Positions 19,229 to 29,477 of a stretch of 64,000 bases of DNA are shown piece after piece. Origin of the DNA: Psychrobacter sp. PL19 (GTDB lineage Bacteria > Pseudomonadota > Gammaproteobacteria > Pseudomonadales > Moraxellaceae); the NCBI RefSeq assembly GCF_017875835.1, contig NZ_JAGING010000001.1, forward strand, positions 1,612,001 to 1,676,000. Reading direction: 5' to 3'. The position numbers and the translations under genes are program-made. Below the pieces are notes generated by a model that saw nothing but the letters and a program-made list of their open reading frames with translations, made no database searches and had not been told where the DNA came from. How positions within the stretch are numbered: the first letter of the stretch is position 1; each line of letters starts with the position of its first letter.

Positions 19229-21013
19229 ATGACTACTACCTCTGAACATGCAACCCCTACCGCAGCGGCGGCTTCTAATTTGACCGACACCGACACTCAA
19301 AGCTCACATACTGAGCATTCAGTATCAGTATCAGTATCAACGCCCAAAAGCTACGCTGACTATTATAATAACTTTGGTATGAATACGTTATTAGAAGAAA
19401 TATTTGGTGCCCATCCTGATGACCGTTTAAATGCTTATATGGCCTGTTGTGGTCGCCATGTTCGAGATGGCCGCGCAGATAATACTGCCTTAGTTCATGA
19501 AGATACCGCAGGCAAAATGACACGCATGACCTTTGGTGAGTTGGATAATGCCAGTGCACAAGTGGCTAACTTATTGCAGTCTTATGGTGTGCAGGCAGGA
19601 GATAGGGTGGCCACTATGTTGCCTAGAACGCCTGAGCTATTGGTAGTAGTACTGGCCACATGGCGACTGGGTGCAATCTATCAGCCACTCTTTACCGCTT
19701 TTGGTTACGACTCTATCAAGTATCGTATGGATAAAGCCGAGACTAAAGTGGTATTCACCAATAATGACAATCGTGACAAGTTTAAAGACTTAGCGCAGCA
19801 AACCAAAATGGTGATGGTTGGCAGTCAAAGCGACAGTCAAACTTTGGGTGATGACAACTATTTTATTAAGCTGGCTGAGATAAGAGCCAAACAGCCGAAA
19901 ATGACAGAACCTATTATTTTAGACACTGATGCGCCATTTTTGCAGATGTTTACCTCAGGGACGGTAGGTAAATCTAAAGGGGTCAACGTACCCTTAGCAG
20001 CGTTGCCAGCGTTTTATTTATATATGCGTTATGCGATTGATTTGCGCCAATCTGATAATTATTGGAATATGGCCGATCCAGGTTGGGCATATGGTCTGTA
20101 TTACGCTATTACCGGGCCATTATTATTGGGTGTGACTACCTATTTTAATGAAGCCGGTTTTGACGCTGCTAATACTCGCGACTTTATGGTTCGGCATAAA
20201 ATTACCAATCTGGCCTCTTCACCGACCGCCTTTCGCATGATGAAATCCAGTGGAGTATTTGAAGCGTTCTCTACAGACGCTGCTAATAACGACAGCAATA
20301 AATTGTCATTACGTTGTGCCAACTCAGCAGGTGAGACCCTTAATACTGAAGTTGTCGGTTGGGTAGAGAGTCATCTAGGCTGCAAGGTCTGTGATCAGTA
20401 TGGACAAACCGAGACTGGTATGACTTGCTGTGAGCACCATGCGTTAGAACATAAAAAACCAGTTGGCTCTATGGGAATGGCGCTACCAGGGCATACGCTA
20501 GTAATATTAGATGATGACATGCAAGTATTACCTGATGGCGAGCAAGGACAGCTTGCAGTCGTAGTCAGTCAATCGCCAGCGTTTTATTTCCGTGGCTATA
20601 GCTGGAACGAAAAGCAAGCCTTTGCTGATGATTACTACCTGACTGGAGACATTGTAGAGCGCCACCATGATGGCAGCTACTGGTTCTCAGGGCGTGACGA
20701 TGACATTATCATGACCGCAGGCTACCGAGTGGGCCCCACCGATGTTGAAAATACCGTATTAGAGCATGAAGCAGTCGCAGAGTCCGCTGCCGTAGGCATA
20801 CCTGATGAAGTACGTGGGTGTATGATAAAGTCTTATGTGGTGCTTAAAGACGGCATCGAGGGCAGCGATGAGATTGCTCAGCAAATCAAAAATTTGGTAC
20901 GCGAGCGTCTATCGGCACATGCTTATCCACGTGAAGTTGAGTTTATTAAAGAGTTACCAAAGACCCCAAGTGGCAAGATCCAGCGCTTTTTGCTACGCAG
21001 TTTATCGGCGTAA
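19229..21013 (+). CDS. AMP-forming acyl-CoA synthetase (ACSM/medium-chain or short-chain type)
   Basis: 594 residues of the ANL adenylating superfamily. The phosphate loop TSGTVGKSKG is at about 242-250, the DQYGQTETG motif is central, and YYLTGD and FSGRDDDIIMTAGYRVGP mark the hinge. The catalytic lysine is near 583 in PKTPSGKIQR. The AGYRVGPTDVE segment resembles acetyl/propionyl and medium-chain (ACSM) ligases. It activates a carboxylate to its CoA ester with ATP. The first 45 residues are low-complexity, Ser/Thr-rich, with a short TCAGTA-type repeat (SVSVSVS); the folded domain starts near SYADYYNNFG. An SDR gene follows and may act on the product. Confidence 0.85.
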   Translation: MTTTSEHATPTAAAASNLTDTDTQSSHTEHSVSVSVSTPKSYADYYNNFGMNTLLEEIFGAHPDDRLNAYMACCGRHVRDGRADNTALVHEDTAGKMTRMTFGELDNASAQVANLLQSYGVQAGDRVATMLPRTPELLVVVLATWRLGAIYQPLFTAFGYDSIKYRMDKAETKVVFTNNDNRDKFKDLAQQTKMVMVGSQSDSQTLGDDNYFIKLAEIRAKQPKMTEPIILDTDAPFLQMFTSGTVGKSKGVNVPLAALPAFYLYMRYAIDLRQSDNYWNMADPGWAYGLYYAITGPLLLGVTTYFNEAGFDAANTRDFMVRHKITNLASSPTAFRMMKSSGVFEAFSTDAANNDSNKLSLRCANSAGETLNTEVVGWVESHLGCKVCDQYGQTETGMTCCEHHALEHKKPVGSMGMALPGHTLVILDDDMQVLPDGEQGQLAVVVSQSPAFYFRGYSWNEKQAFADDYYLTGDIVERHHDGSYWFSGRDDDIIMTAGYRVGPTDVENTVLEHEAVAESAAVGIPDEVRGCMIKSYVVLKDGIEGSDEIAQQIKNLVRERLSAHAYPREVEFIKELPKTPSGKIQRFLLRSLSA

Positions 21014-21199
21014 ACTATTGACTGACTATCGGCTGAATAATATTGTTTTATAGACTAAGCGTGCTTTTTAATAAGTGTTATTGAGTAGTAATTCTTTAAA
21101 ATAGCAATTTCTTTCTTCAAAGTAGAGCTTATTAAAAATAAAGCTGCTTAGAATAGGCCATCAATAAAATACTAGACAATGATTCGTTAAGGGATAATG

Positions 21200-21988
21200 A
21201 TGAAAATTCAAGACAATAGCTTTTTAGTGACTGGCGGTGCATCAGGATTGGGTGAAGCGGTTGTGCGTGCTATCGTCGCTCAGGGTGGCAATGTGGTTAT
21301 TGCAGATTTGAATGAATCAACTGGGCAAGCACTGGTCAAAGAGCTGGGCGATACTGCGCGCTTTATGCGTTGTGATGTTACTAGTGGTGAAGAGGTGCAA
21401 GCCGCTGTCACTTTAGCCGAACAAGCATTTGGTGGCCTGCAAGGGTCAATCAACTGCGCAGGTATTGCTGTCGTGCAGAAGCTGTTAGATCGCGATAACA
21501 ATCCAGCTGATTTAGATGCTTTTAGTCGTGGCGTCAATATCAATCTAGTTGGCTCTTTTAATGTGGCGCGTTTGGTCGCTGCTAGTATCGCACGCCGAGT
21601 TGCAGCTGACAAAGACAATGGCGATACAGAAAAGAATGCAGATCAAGGCATCATTATTAATACTGCTTCCGTTGCCGCCTTTGATGGGCAAGTCGGCCAA
21701 GGTAGTTATGCGTCTTCCAAAGCTGGGGTTGTGGGACTAATGCTACCATTAGCGCGTGAGCTGTCGCGTCATGGTATTCGCGTGATGACTATTGCCCCTG
21801 GGGTATTTGCCACGCCAATGATGAATAGCATTCCTGAGAAAGCTCGTGAGCAGCTAGAAACGGCAGTGCCTTATCCTAAGCGCTTAGGCGAACCTAGTGA
21901 GTTTGCCAAACTAGTAACCCACATCATTGATAATAGCTATTTAAATGGTGAAGTGATTCGCCTAGATGGCGCGATTCGTATGGTTTAG
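21200..21988 (+). CDS. SDR-family dehydrogenase, 3-hydroxyacyl-CoA dehydrogenase type 2-like
   Basis: About 262 residues. The N-terminal NAD site is VTGGASGLGEA; catalytic Ser157, Tyr170 and Lys174 lie in INTASVAAF and GSYASSKAG. C-terminal MTIAPGVFATPMM and LNGEVIRLDGAIRM match the HSD17B10 (type II 3-hydroxyacyl-CoA dehydrogenase) subgroup. Likely oxidises a 3-hydroxyacyl-CoA in beta-oxidation of short or branched chains. The preceding ligase could supply the CoA ester. Two ATGs overlap at 21197 and 21200; spacing to AAGGGA favours the second. A strong terminator follows. Confidence 0.87.
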   Translation: MKIQDNSFLVTGGASGLGEAVVRAIVAQGGNVVIADLNESTGQALVKELGDTARFMRCDVTSGEEVQAAVTLAEQAFGGLQGSINCAGIAVVQKLLDRDNNPADLDAFSRGVNINLVGSFNVARLVAASIARRVAADKDNGDTEKNADQGIIINTASVAAFDGQVGQGSYASSKAGVVGLMLPLARELSRHGIRVMTIAPGVFATPMMNSIPEKAREQLETAVPYPKRLGEPSEFAKLVTHIIDNSYLNGEVIRLDGAIRMV

Positions 21989-22028
21989 AGCTGGTCTAGC
22001 TAGATGCCTACCTACGTTACAACGTGAG

Positions 22029-22070
22029 ACTCTGTTATTGTACTATTTGTACCGTAACAGAGTTTTTTTA
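22029..22070 (+). terminator. Rho-independent terminator after the SDR gene
   Basis: ACTCTGTTA (22029-22037) pairs with TAACAGAGT (22055-22063), followed by seven T. Confidence 0.9.
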
Positions 22071-22280
22071 GTATTTTAGTTGACTGGTTTTTATCATATA
22101 GAACTCATTACGTAGATCTAAAACTAAGACTAAGACTAATAATATAAAAGAGATCTGCTACGATTCATTCTGCCGCTATCTGATTTTATTTAACCAATCT
22201 GTACACAGTTTTGCATAGCGCTTTGATAGAGTGTTGCACTACGATTAATACCCTTAAATATTGGTTGTAAGGAAAGGCTT

Positions 22281-22862
22281 ATGCTGTTTTTTTATCCGAG
22301 TGCTAGCAAAAATATGCATTGGCTACTCATTGCCATTGGCCTGAGTATTAGTGCGTTCATGAGTACCAGTGCAATAGCTCATGTAAAAATTTCGTCTGTC
22401 ACTGCAAAAAGCTCTTCAAATGATAGGCAAGATAGGGCTGTTATTGATAAGGTATTCGTCGATAAGTCTGAACGCACTTTGCAGTTATTAAGCGACGATA
22501 AAGTGATTAAATCCTATCGTATCGCCCTAGGTGGTAATCCAATAGGTCATAAGCAACAACAAGGTGATAAGCGTACGCCAATAGGCCGCTATACTCTTGA
22601 TTATAAAAACGAAAAATCTAAGTTTTATCGTTCTATTCATGTCAGTTATCCGAATGCAGCTGACAAGGCGCGAGCTAAAGCGCTAGGTGTTAGTCCGGGC
22701 GGTGATATCATGATCCATGGACAAACCAATGGCCGCGGTCATCTGGCGTCGGTCACTCAACAACGCGACTGGACTGAAGGCTGTATTGCGGTTACTAACG
22801 ATGAGATGGATGACATCATGGCAATGGTAGAGTTGGGAGTAGCGATTGAAATCGTTGAGTAA
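22281..22862 (+). CDS. Exported L,D-transpeptidase-fold (YkuD) protein, YafK/DpaA-like
   Basis: 193 residues. A long signal sequence ends near residue 34 (STSAIA). The YkuD domain follows: RTPIGRYTLDYKN, IMIHGQTNGRGH with His147 and His155, and the nucleophile Cys168 in DWTEGCIAVTN. Most L,D-transpeptidases have S/T-H-G-C; here it is T-E-G-C, as I recall for YafK (DpaA), which cleaves Braun lipoprotein from peptidoglycan. So it may hydrolyse or form peptidoglycan links in the periplasm. It is transcribed alone between a terminator and clpB. Confidence 0.82.
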   Translation: MLFFYPSASKNMHWLLIAIGLSISAFMSTSAIAHVKISSVTAKSSSNDRQDRAVIDKVFVDKSERTLQLLSDDKVIKSYRIALGGNPIGHKQQQGDKRTPIGRYTLDYKNEKSKFYRSIHVSYPNAADKARAKALGVSPGGDIMIHGQTNGRGHLASVTQQRDWTEGCIAVTNDEMDDIMAMVELGVAIEIVE

Positions 22863-23238
22863 GGCTGATAAACCTTTGAGCTTATAATAAATGTCCTATT
22901 CATTTAAACCTCGACACTCCTTAAGTATCGAACCCATCTAAATTTGCTTATCACTCAATATTTTCTCTTGAAATATTTCTTTAAAATACTCATTAATTAT
23001 TTATGATTAAAAGGATTGCTACTGTCAAATCCATAAGCAGTTTTTATCATTAGTAATAAGTAATTTGCTTATATTTTCTACTTATACTGATAAGTAAATA
23101 TTTATTATCCACGTGATGCAGTCCTTAGTTGAAATTCGACTTGACCTGCCATATATAAATAATAGCTAACAGTAAGCGGTAACCTCAAATACTTATAAAA
23201 ACTCCGCTACTTAACCTTAATTATAGAAGGACATAATG
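22863..23238. other. clpB leader and promoter region
   Basis: About 375 AT-rich bases with no gene. It includes the possible heat-shock promoter at 22967-22995. A strong ribosome site (AAGGA) precedes clpB. Confidence 0.5.
22967..22995 (+). promoter_or_regulatory. Possible sigma-32 promoter for clpB
   Basis: CTTGAAA (perfect -35 for sigma-32), a 14-base spacer, then ACTCATTA, a partial match to CCCCATNT. It lies about 240 bases before clpB, a known heat-shock gene in this class. The -10 match is weak. Confidence 0.35.
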
Positions 23239-25833
23239 ATGAGATTCGAAAAATTTACTCAAAAATTGCAAACCGCTATTCAAGAAGCACAAAGTTTGGC
23301 ACTAGGGCATGATCATACCGGTATTGATCCTGTGCATTTACTGGGCATATTACTGCAAGATGAAGCTAATTTGTCTATCTGTCAGCAAGCAGGGGCTTCT
23401 ATCCCAGCACTGAAAAATGGGGTGGCAAAAGCTCTAGACAAGCAAGCGACTATTGCTGAGCCTACTGGAGACGTTAATCTAAACCCAAGCTCAGTAAAAA
23501 TATTGAACCTTGCTGATCGCCAAGCACAAAAAGAAGGCGATGACTTCATCGCTACTGAATGGGTGATATTGGCATTAGCAGAGCAAGGCGAAACCAAAAA
23601 AATATTTGAAAGTGCTGGCGTGACTGCGGCCAAACTCAAAGTGGTCATCGAAGAGCTACGCGGTAACGAGACCGTTAACAACCAGAACGCGGAAGATCAG
23701 CGCGATGCGCTAAATAAATATACGATTAACCTGACGGAACAGGCTGAACTTGGCAAGCTCGATCCGGTGATTGGCCGTGATGAAGAGATACGCCGTACTA
23801 TTCAAGTCCTGTCACGCCGTACTAAAAATAACCCAGTGCTCATTGGTGAACCTGGAGTGGGTAAAACTGCGATTGTCGAAGGGTTAGCACAAAAAATTAT
23901 CAATGGTGATGTGCCAGAAGGTCTACGCCGTAAAGAAGTCTTGTCCTTAGATTTAGGCTCATTGATAGCAGGCGCGAAGTTCCGCGGTGAGTTTGAAGAG
24001 CGCCTCAAAAGTGTGCTTAGTGACTTATCGAAGCAAGAAGGCAATGTGATTTTATTCATTGATGAGCTGCATACTCTAGTTGGCGCGGGTAAAGCGGATG
24101 GTGCCATGGATGCTGGTAATATGTTAAAACCTGCGCTGGCACGCGGTGAGTTGCACTGCGTCGGTGCGACTACCTTAGATGAATATCGCAAATACATCGA
24201 AAAAGATGCTGCTCTTGAGCGCCGCTTTCAAAAAGTATTGGTCGATGAGCCCACCGTTGAAGATACCATTGCCATTTTGCGTGGCCTCAAAGAGCGTTAT
24301 GAGTTGCATCACGGTGTCGATATTCAAGACAGTGCGATCATTGCCGCGGCGCGCATGAGTCATCGCTATATTACCGATCGTAAGCTGCCTGATAAAGCCA
24401 TTGATTTGATCGATGAGGCTGCCAGCCGTCTACGAATGGAAATGGACAGTAAGCCTGAATCTTTAGGGAAGCTTGATAGCCGTCTCATTCAACTAAAAAT
24501 GCAGCGCGAAGTGCTCAAAAACGAAGAAGATGCCGGTGCGCAGGCGGAGTTAAAATCGTTAAATCAGCAAATCGATGAATTAGACAAAGAATACGCTGAT
24601 TTAAATGAAATTTGGCAAGCAGAAAAAGCGTTGGTTAAAGGCAGTCAACAGCTCAAAGACGAGCTGGATAAAGCGCGTACTGCTTATGATAAAGTGAGCC
24701 GCGAAGGTGATTATGAAGCGATGTCTAAGCTGCAATATGAGACTATTCCACAGCTTGAGCGCCGTATTCATGAGTTCGATCTGGCTGAGCAAAAAGAGCA
24801 GAGTGACACACCCAGTGTTAAACTATTGCGTAATAAAGTCACCGACAATGAGATCGCCGAAGTCGTCAGTGCAGCAACGGGTATTCCGGTCAGTAAAATG
24901 ATGCAAGGCGAGCGCGATAAGCTGCTGGCAATGGAAGAGAAGTTGCATGAGCGCGTTATTGGTCAGGATGAAGCGGTAGAAGCGGTTGCCAATGCGGTGC
25001 GCCGTAGTCGCGCAGGCTTGTCTGATCCTAACCGTCCTTCAGGGTCGTTCTTATTTTTAGGACCAACAGGGGTAGGTAAAACTGAGCTGACCAAATCACT
25101 TGCTAACTTCTTGTTTGACTCTGAAGATTCGCTGGTGCGAATTGATATGAGTGAGTATATGGAAAAACACAGCGTTAGTCGTTTGGTGGGTGCGCCTCCA
25201 GGTTACGTGGGCTACGAAGAAGGCGGTGCGTTGACCGAAGCGATACGCCGTAAGCCTTATAGTGTCGTGCTGTTTGATGAGGTTGAAAAAGCGCATCCTG
25301 ATGTGTTTAACATTCTATTACAAGTGTTGGATGACGGGCGTTTGACCGACTCACAAGGTCGAGTGGTAGATTTTAAAAACACGGTTATCATTATGACTAG
25401 TAACTTAGGCTCGCATAAAATCCAAGAAATGGTTGGCGAGAGCTACGATGATATTAAAGCGGAAGTTATGAGCTCAGTCGGCGAGCATTTCCGTCCAGAG
25501 TTCGTTAACCGTATTGATGAGATTGTCGTCTTCCATGCGCTCGGTCAAGAGCAAATGTCGGGTATTGCTGATATTCAGATTGATCGTTTGCGTGGCCGTT
25601 TGCAAGAGCGCGAGCTAGACATTGCCTTGTCCGATGCGGCGATGAGTCAATTGGTCGCGGTAGGCTACGATCCTGTCTATGGCGCGCGTCCACTAAAACG
25701 TGCCATTCAACAAGAGATCGAAAACCCATTATCTTTAAGGTTGTTGGCTGGTGACTTTGTGGCGGGTGACATCATCAAAGTTGATATTGGCGCTAACGAT
25801 AAACTCACTTTCGATAAGCTGAGAATGAGTTAA
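23239..25833 (+). CDS. clpB: ATP-dependent disaggregase ClpB
   Basis: 864 residues from the second of two adjacent ATGs (AAGGA spacing is better). The N-terminal Clp repeat domain reads [23 protein letters not shown]+ domain 1 has Walker A GEPGVGKT near 205 and the pore-loop region [13 protein letters not shown] long coiled-coil middle domain spans about 410-520. AAA+ domain 2 has GPTGVGKT near 605 and the conserved [13 protein letters not shown]. The hexamer extracts proteins from aggregates together with DnaK. Length and all key motifs match E. coli ClpB. The transcript ends at a good terminator. Confidence 0.99.
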   Translation: MRFEKFTQKLQTAIQEAQSLALGHDHTGIDPVHLLGILLQDEANLSICQQAGASIPALKNGVAKALDKQATIAEPTGDVNLNPSSVKILNLADRQAQKEGDDFIATEWVILALAEQGETKKIFESAGVTAAKLKVVIEELRGNETVNNQNAEDQRDALNKYTINLTEQAELGKLDPVIGRDEEIRRTIQVLSRRTKNNPVLIGEPGVGKTAIVEGLAQKIINGDVPEGLRRKEVLSLDLGSLIAGAKFRGEFEERLKSVLSDLSKQEGNVILFIDELHTLVGAGKADGAMDAGNMLKPALARGELHCVGATTLDEYRKYIEKDAALERRFQKVLVDEPTVEDTIAILRGLKERYELHHGVDIQDSAIIAAARMSHRYITDRKLPDKAIDLIDEAASRLRMEMDSKPESLGKLDSRLIQLKMQREVLKNEEDAGAQAELKSLNQQIDELDKEYADLNEIWQAEKALVKGSQQLKDELDKARTAYDKVSREGDYEAMSKLQYETIPQLERRIHEFDLAEQKEQSDTPSVKLLRNKVTDNEIAEVVSAATGIPVSKMMQGERDKLLAMEEKLHERVIGQDEAVEAVANAVRRSRAGLSDPNRPSGSFLFLGPTGVGKTELTKSLANFLFDSEDSLVRIDMSEYMEKHSVSRLVGAPPGYVGYEEGGALTEAIRRKPYSVVLFDEVEKAHPDVFNILLQVLDDGRLTDSQGRVVDFKNTVIIMTSNLGSHKIQEMVGESYDDIKAEVMSSVGEHFRPEFVNRIDEIVVFHALGQEQMSGIADIQIDRLRGRLQERELDIALSDAAMSQLVAVGYDPVYGARPLKRAIQQEIENPLSLRLLAGDFVAGDIIKVDIGANDKLTFDKLRMS

Positions 25834-25908
25834 GACTAGGCCCTTATTTAGTCTTTTAACGCTATTAGTCTTTTAACGTCAATTTTTTAATCTAAGATTG
25901 TAATACCG

Positions 25909-25948
25909 ACCCCTTATTTGCACCAGCGGATAAGGGGTTTTATTTTTT
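25909..25948 (+). terminator. Rho-independent terminator after clpB
   Basis: ACCCCTTAT (25909-25917) pairs with ATAAGGGGT (25930-25938), then a T-rich tail. Confidence 0.9.
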
Positions 25949-26036
25949 TACCTCCTAAGCAATTCTACTGTGTTATAAATAAGTTGCGTTGTAATAAAAA
26001 ACTGATACGGGTGAATAACTAATTTCGGGGACCAAA

Positions 26037-27332
26037 ATGTTAATCAATACCAAACGTACAAGCGCTGTTTTGAGCATGATGGCACTATTATTTAGCACCT
26101 CTGCCTGCTCTAACCCATCAACGGTGAACACAGATACAGCAAGGGTGGAAAAGGCTGATAATAAACCAGCCAATAACATCCAGACATCTGACGATTCTAT
26201 ATCCGATGGGAAAACGCGTAATAATAAACCTGCTTTTACGACCCAAGCCGTCGCTAGCTTTGATGAGCCGTGGGCTATGACCGCGCTACCTAAAAATGAT
26301 AATGGTAGTAGCTCTGAACCGCTCAAACTGCTAGTGACCCAAAAGACAGGGGAGTTATTCGTTGTTGACACTGATAGCGGAAGTAAGACGGCAATAGGCG
26401 GGGTACCTAAAGTCGCTTATGGTGGGCAAGGGGGATTAGGCGATATTATTCTTGCGCCAGACTTTGCAACTAGCAATATGGTATATCTAAGTTATATAGA
26501 AGCTGGTACAGGTTCTAAAAATAATACTTTTGGGGCTAAAGTCATTAAAGCCAAACTGATGGGGTTGAAGACCATGACACCAAGCCTGCAATCAATCGTC
26601 CCAATTTGGCAGCAGACGCCAAAAGTTAAAGGACAAGGGCATTATAGCCACCGTTTACTATTTTCCCCTGATGGACGTTATTTATATATTAGCTCTGGTG
26701 ATCGGCAGGCAAAAGACCCCGCGCAAGACATGACTGTCAACTTGGGTAAAATAATACGGCTGAATTCTGATGGCTCTGTACCAGCAGACAATCCATTTGT
26801 TCGTAATACTAATACCAATGACATCACCCAGCAAGTTTGGACACTAGGTCATCGTAATGTACTGGGTATGGTCTTTGATAAAGCAGGCAAACTTTGGGTA
26901 CATGAAATGGGTCCAAAAGGCGGGGATGAGTTCAATTTGATAGAAAAAGGCAGCAATTATGGTTGGCCTATGGTGTCTAATGGGCGTAATTATTCAGGCA
27001 CTGATATCCCTGATCATGATACCCGACCTGATCTTGTCGCGCCCAAAATTACCTGGACGCCGGTGATATCGCCGTCCTCTATGAGTATATATTCGACCGG
27101 TAGCTATAATGACTTTCCGGCATGGCAAGGCAATGCGCTGATCAGTGGCCTATCATCCAAAGCGTTGATAGTGGTGAATTTGGCTGCAAGTAATACTACT
27201 AATAATGCCCCTTATGAGCGTTATCGCTACGACATGGGTCAGCGTATCCGTGGTGTACTGGCGGTAGATGGTCAAGTGTGGTTATTAGAAGATGGCAATA
27301 ATGGTAAGTTATTGCGATTGCTGCCTGATTAA
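26037..27332 (+). CDS. PQQ-dependent aldose sugar dehydrogenase-like lipoprotein
   Basis: 431 residues. The signal peptide ends in FSTSACSN, where Cys25 could be lipidated; the lipobox is imperfect. A six-bladed propeller follows with the soluble glucose dehydrogenase (YliI/GdhB) motifs GGQGGLGDIILAPDF, HRLLFSPDGRYLYISSGDR, GHRNVLGMVFD and GPKGGDEFNLI. Family enzymes oxidise aldoses with pyrroloquinoline quinone in the periplasm. The family's active-site His is expected before RLLFSPDG and is present (YSHRLLF). No PQQ synthesis genes are in the window. It stands alone between clpB and the BCCT pair. Confidence 0.86.
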   Translation: MLINTKRTSAVLSMMALLFSTSACSNPSTVNTDTARVEKADNKPANNIQTSDDSISDGKTRNNKPAFTTQAVASFDEPWAMTALPKNDNGSSSEPLKLLVTQKTGELFVVDTDSGSKTAIGGVPKVAYGGQGGLGDIILAPDFATSNMVYLSYIEAGTGSKNNTFGAKVIKAKLMGLKTMTPSLQSIVPIWQQTPKVKGQGHYSHRLLFSPDGRYLYISSGDRQAKDPAQDMTVNLGKIIRLNSDGSVPADNPFVRNTNTNDITQQVWTLGHRNVLGMVFDKAGKLWVHEMGPKGGDEFNLIEKGSNYGWPMVSNGRNYSGTDIPDHDTRPDLVAPKITWTPVISPSSMSIYSTGSYNDFPAWQGNALISGLSSKALIVVNLAASNTTNNAPYERYRYDMGQRIRGVLAVDGQVWLLEDGNNGKLLRLLPD

Positions 27333-27569
27333 ATAAGGTGTTCACACGGCTGGCTCGATAAATTGGCCGATACTCAGAACCGCATATGTCGTAGCAAGTG
27401 TGGGATTTTTTGAGCGTTACTATTGTCAATAACGTATTATAATACTGGCGAACTTAACATAAGATATTGAAAATAAGTCAATTATTTTTATCAGGTTGGT
27501 TTTTGTAAAAAATTGATAATTAGTGGTTAGTTTGTTAAAGTGACTTTCCTTAAAATTTGAGATTAGAAA

Positions 27570-29219
27570 ATGGATCATGTAAAAGTTGGTAGGTTAGGTC
27601 CGTTTCCGCGGGTGAGTAAGCCCGTTTTTATTACTTCAGCGTTACTTATCGTTGGATTTATTATTTTTGGTGCTTTTTTTACCGAGACTGCGGGTACGCT
27701 ATTTAGCTTTTTACAAAACTTTATCACCGATAAATTTGGCTGGATGTTTATTATTTTAGTCAACACAGCGTTAATACTTTGTATTTATCTGGCAACGAGC
27801 CGTTACGGTGACATTCGTTTGGGGGCGCAAACTGAGACGCCGCAATACAGCCTGTTTTCTTGGATTGGAATGTTGTTTTCGGCTGGCATCGGTATCGGGC
27901 TGGTGTATTGGGGAACTGCTGAGCCGTTATACCATTTTATGGCACCGCCACTTGGTGAAGCCGAAACAGTTGAAGCCGCCAAGCAGGCCATGAGTATCTC
28001 ATTTTTACATTGGGGACTACATGCCTGGGCGATTTATACCATAGTGGCCTTGTCTTTAGCTTACTTTCATTTTCGCCGTGGACTGCCTTTATCTATTCGT
28101 TCAACGCTATATCCAATATTGGGTAAAAAGATTTACGGTCGCTGGGGTCATATGGTCGATATCTTAGCGGTATTTGGTACCATGTTCGGCGTAGTGACGT
28201 CCCTAGGTTTAGGGGTCATGCAGATTAACTCAGGCCTCGAAGGGTTATTTGGTATACCAAACAACTTGACGGTGCAGTTTATTATCATTGCGTTTGTAAC
28301 CGCCTTAGCTTGCGGGTCTCTGATGTTAGGTCTTGATAAAGGTATCAAGCGCTTAAGTGATATTAATATGGGCTTTACGGGTGTACTGCTCGCCTTTATG
28401 GTAATTCTAGGGCCAACACTATTCATTTTTAATAGCTTCATTGAAAATATCGGCAATTATCTAGTAGCCCTAGTACCGTTGTCAACATGGGGCGAGTCTT
28501 ATAGTAATACCGACTGGCAGAGCGCTTGGACGATATTCTATTGGGCATGGTGGGTAAGCTGGGCACCATTCGTAGGGGTATTTATCGCGCGTATTAGCCG
28601 TGGTCGTACTATCCGTGAGTTTGTATTGGGTGTTCTATTCATTCCCATGTTGATTCTGTTTTTCTGGTTTACCACCTTTGGTGGTGTGGCTATTCATATG
28701 GAGCTGCTAGCCGCCCTTGACCCAGCATTGGTCAGTCCAGGATTGGTCGAAGCGGTACAAGCGGATAGCGGTAGCGCCATTTTTAAACTGGTTGAGTATT
28801 ATCCACTTGCCAAGCCGATCACCTTGTTAATCGTAATTATGATTGTCCTTTGGTTCGTGACCTCATCGGATTCAGCAAGTTTCGTTATTGATATGCTGAC
28901 CGCGGGTGGCGATACCAATCCACCGAAGATTCAGCGCTTATTTTGGGCAATCATGGAAGGCTTAATTGCCGCTATACTATTAGCAGCAGGTGGATTAAGT
29001 GCGTTACAAGCAGCCGCTATTGTCGCTGGACTACCGTTTGCTTTGGTAATATTTGTGATGATGTATGCGCTGTTGCGCGGCTTAAGTCGAGATCGATTGA
29101 TACTTTATCGGGCGCAGCAGTACTTTATTACTGAGGAATCAGCAGATCATAACTCGGCTAACGAGTTCGTCGATGAGAAACTATTGAAAGGGCCACCTAA
29201 GCTTACTAAGGGGGACTAA
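27570..29219 (+). CDS. BCCT-family betaine/carnitine/choline transporter, copy 1
   Basis: 549 residues with about 12 membrane segments. The family signature WIGMLFSAGIGIGLVYWGTA followed by EPLYHF is near residues 90-118. The later helix block FYWAWWVSWAPFVGVFIA, then RISRGRTIREF, is the BCCT-specific substrate and ion region. Family members import glycine betaine, choline or related zwitterions by Na+ or H+ symport for osmoprotection. The C-terminal tail is short, unlike osmosensing BetP or BetT tails. The very similar copy 2 follows, with its own promoter region. The leader before ATG 27570 has a weak ribosome site (GAGAT). Confidence 0.94.
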   Translation: MDHVKVGRLGPFPRVSKPVFITSALLIVGFIIFGAFFTETAGTLFSFLQNFITDKFGWMFIILVNTALILCIYLATSRYGDIRLGAQTETPQYSLFSWIGMLFSAGIGIGLVYWGTAEPLYHFMAPPLGEAETVEAAKQAMSISFLHWGLHAWAIYTIVALSLAYFHFRRGLPLSIRSTLYPILGKKIYGRWGHMVDILAVFGTMFGVVTSLGLGVMQINSGLEGLFGIPNNLTVQFIIIAFVTALACGSLMLGLDKGIKRLSDINMGFTGVLLAFMVILGPTLFIFNSFIENIGNYLVALVPLSTWGESYSNTDWQSAWTIFYWAWWVSWAPFVGVFIARISRGRTIREFVLGVLFIPMLILFFWFTTFGGVAIHMELLAALDPALVSPGLVEAVQADSGSAIFKLVEYYPLAKPITLLIVIMIVLWFVTSSDSASFVIDMLTAGGDTNPPKIQRLFWAIMEGLIAAILLAAGGLSALQAAAIVAGLPFALVIFVMMYALLRGLSRDRLILYRAQQYFITEESADHNSANEFVDEKLLKGPPKLTKGD

Positions 29220-29350
29220 AAACTGGTACCAGTTATTTTGTCAGTTATCTGATTAAGAACTTTATTAAGCAACGGCCAATGACATTGTTCTGAATTAAGA
29301 AGTTAATTCTCTATAAGTTAGTTGTAATGTACCGTTAACATTTCCATAAC

Positions 29351-29392
29351 ATTAAACCCTAAGGTAGCACGCCGCCTTAGGGTTTAATTGTT
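29351..29392 (+). terminator. Terminator between the two BCCT genes
   Basis: Perfect 14-bp arms ATTAAACCCTAAGG (29351-29364) and CCTTAGGGTTTAAT (29375-29388). The T-run is short (TTGTTTT). Confidence 0.8.
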
Positions 29393-29477
29393 TTCAACCC
29401 GTTAATGTGTCTGACTAGATTTGATAGTTACTAAATATGTTGTTAAGGTATGCTCCTTAAAAATTTGAGATTACTAC

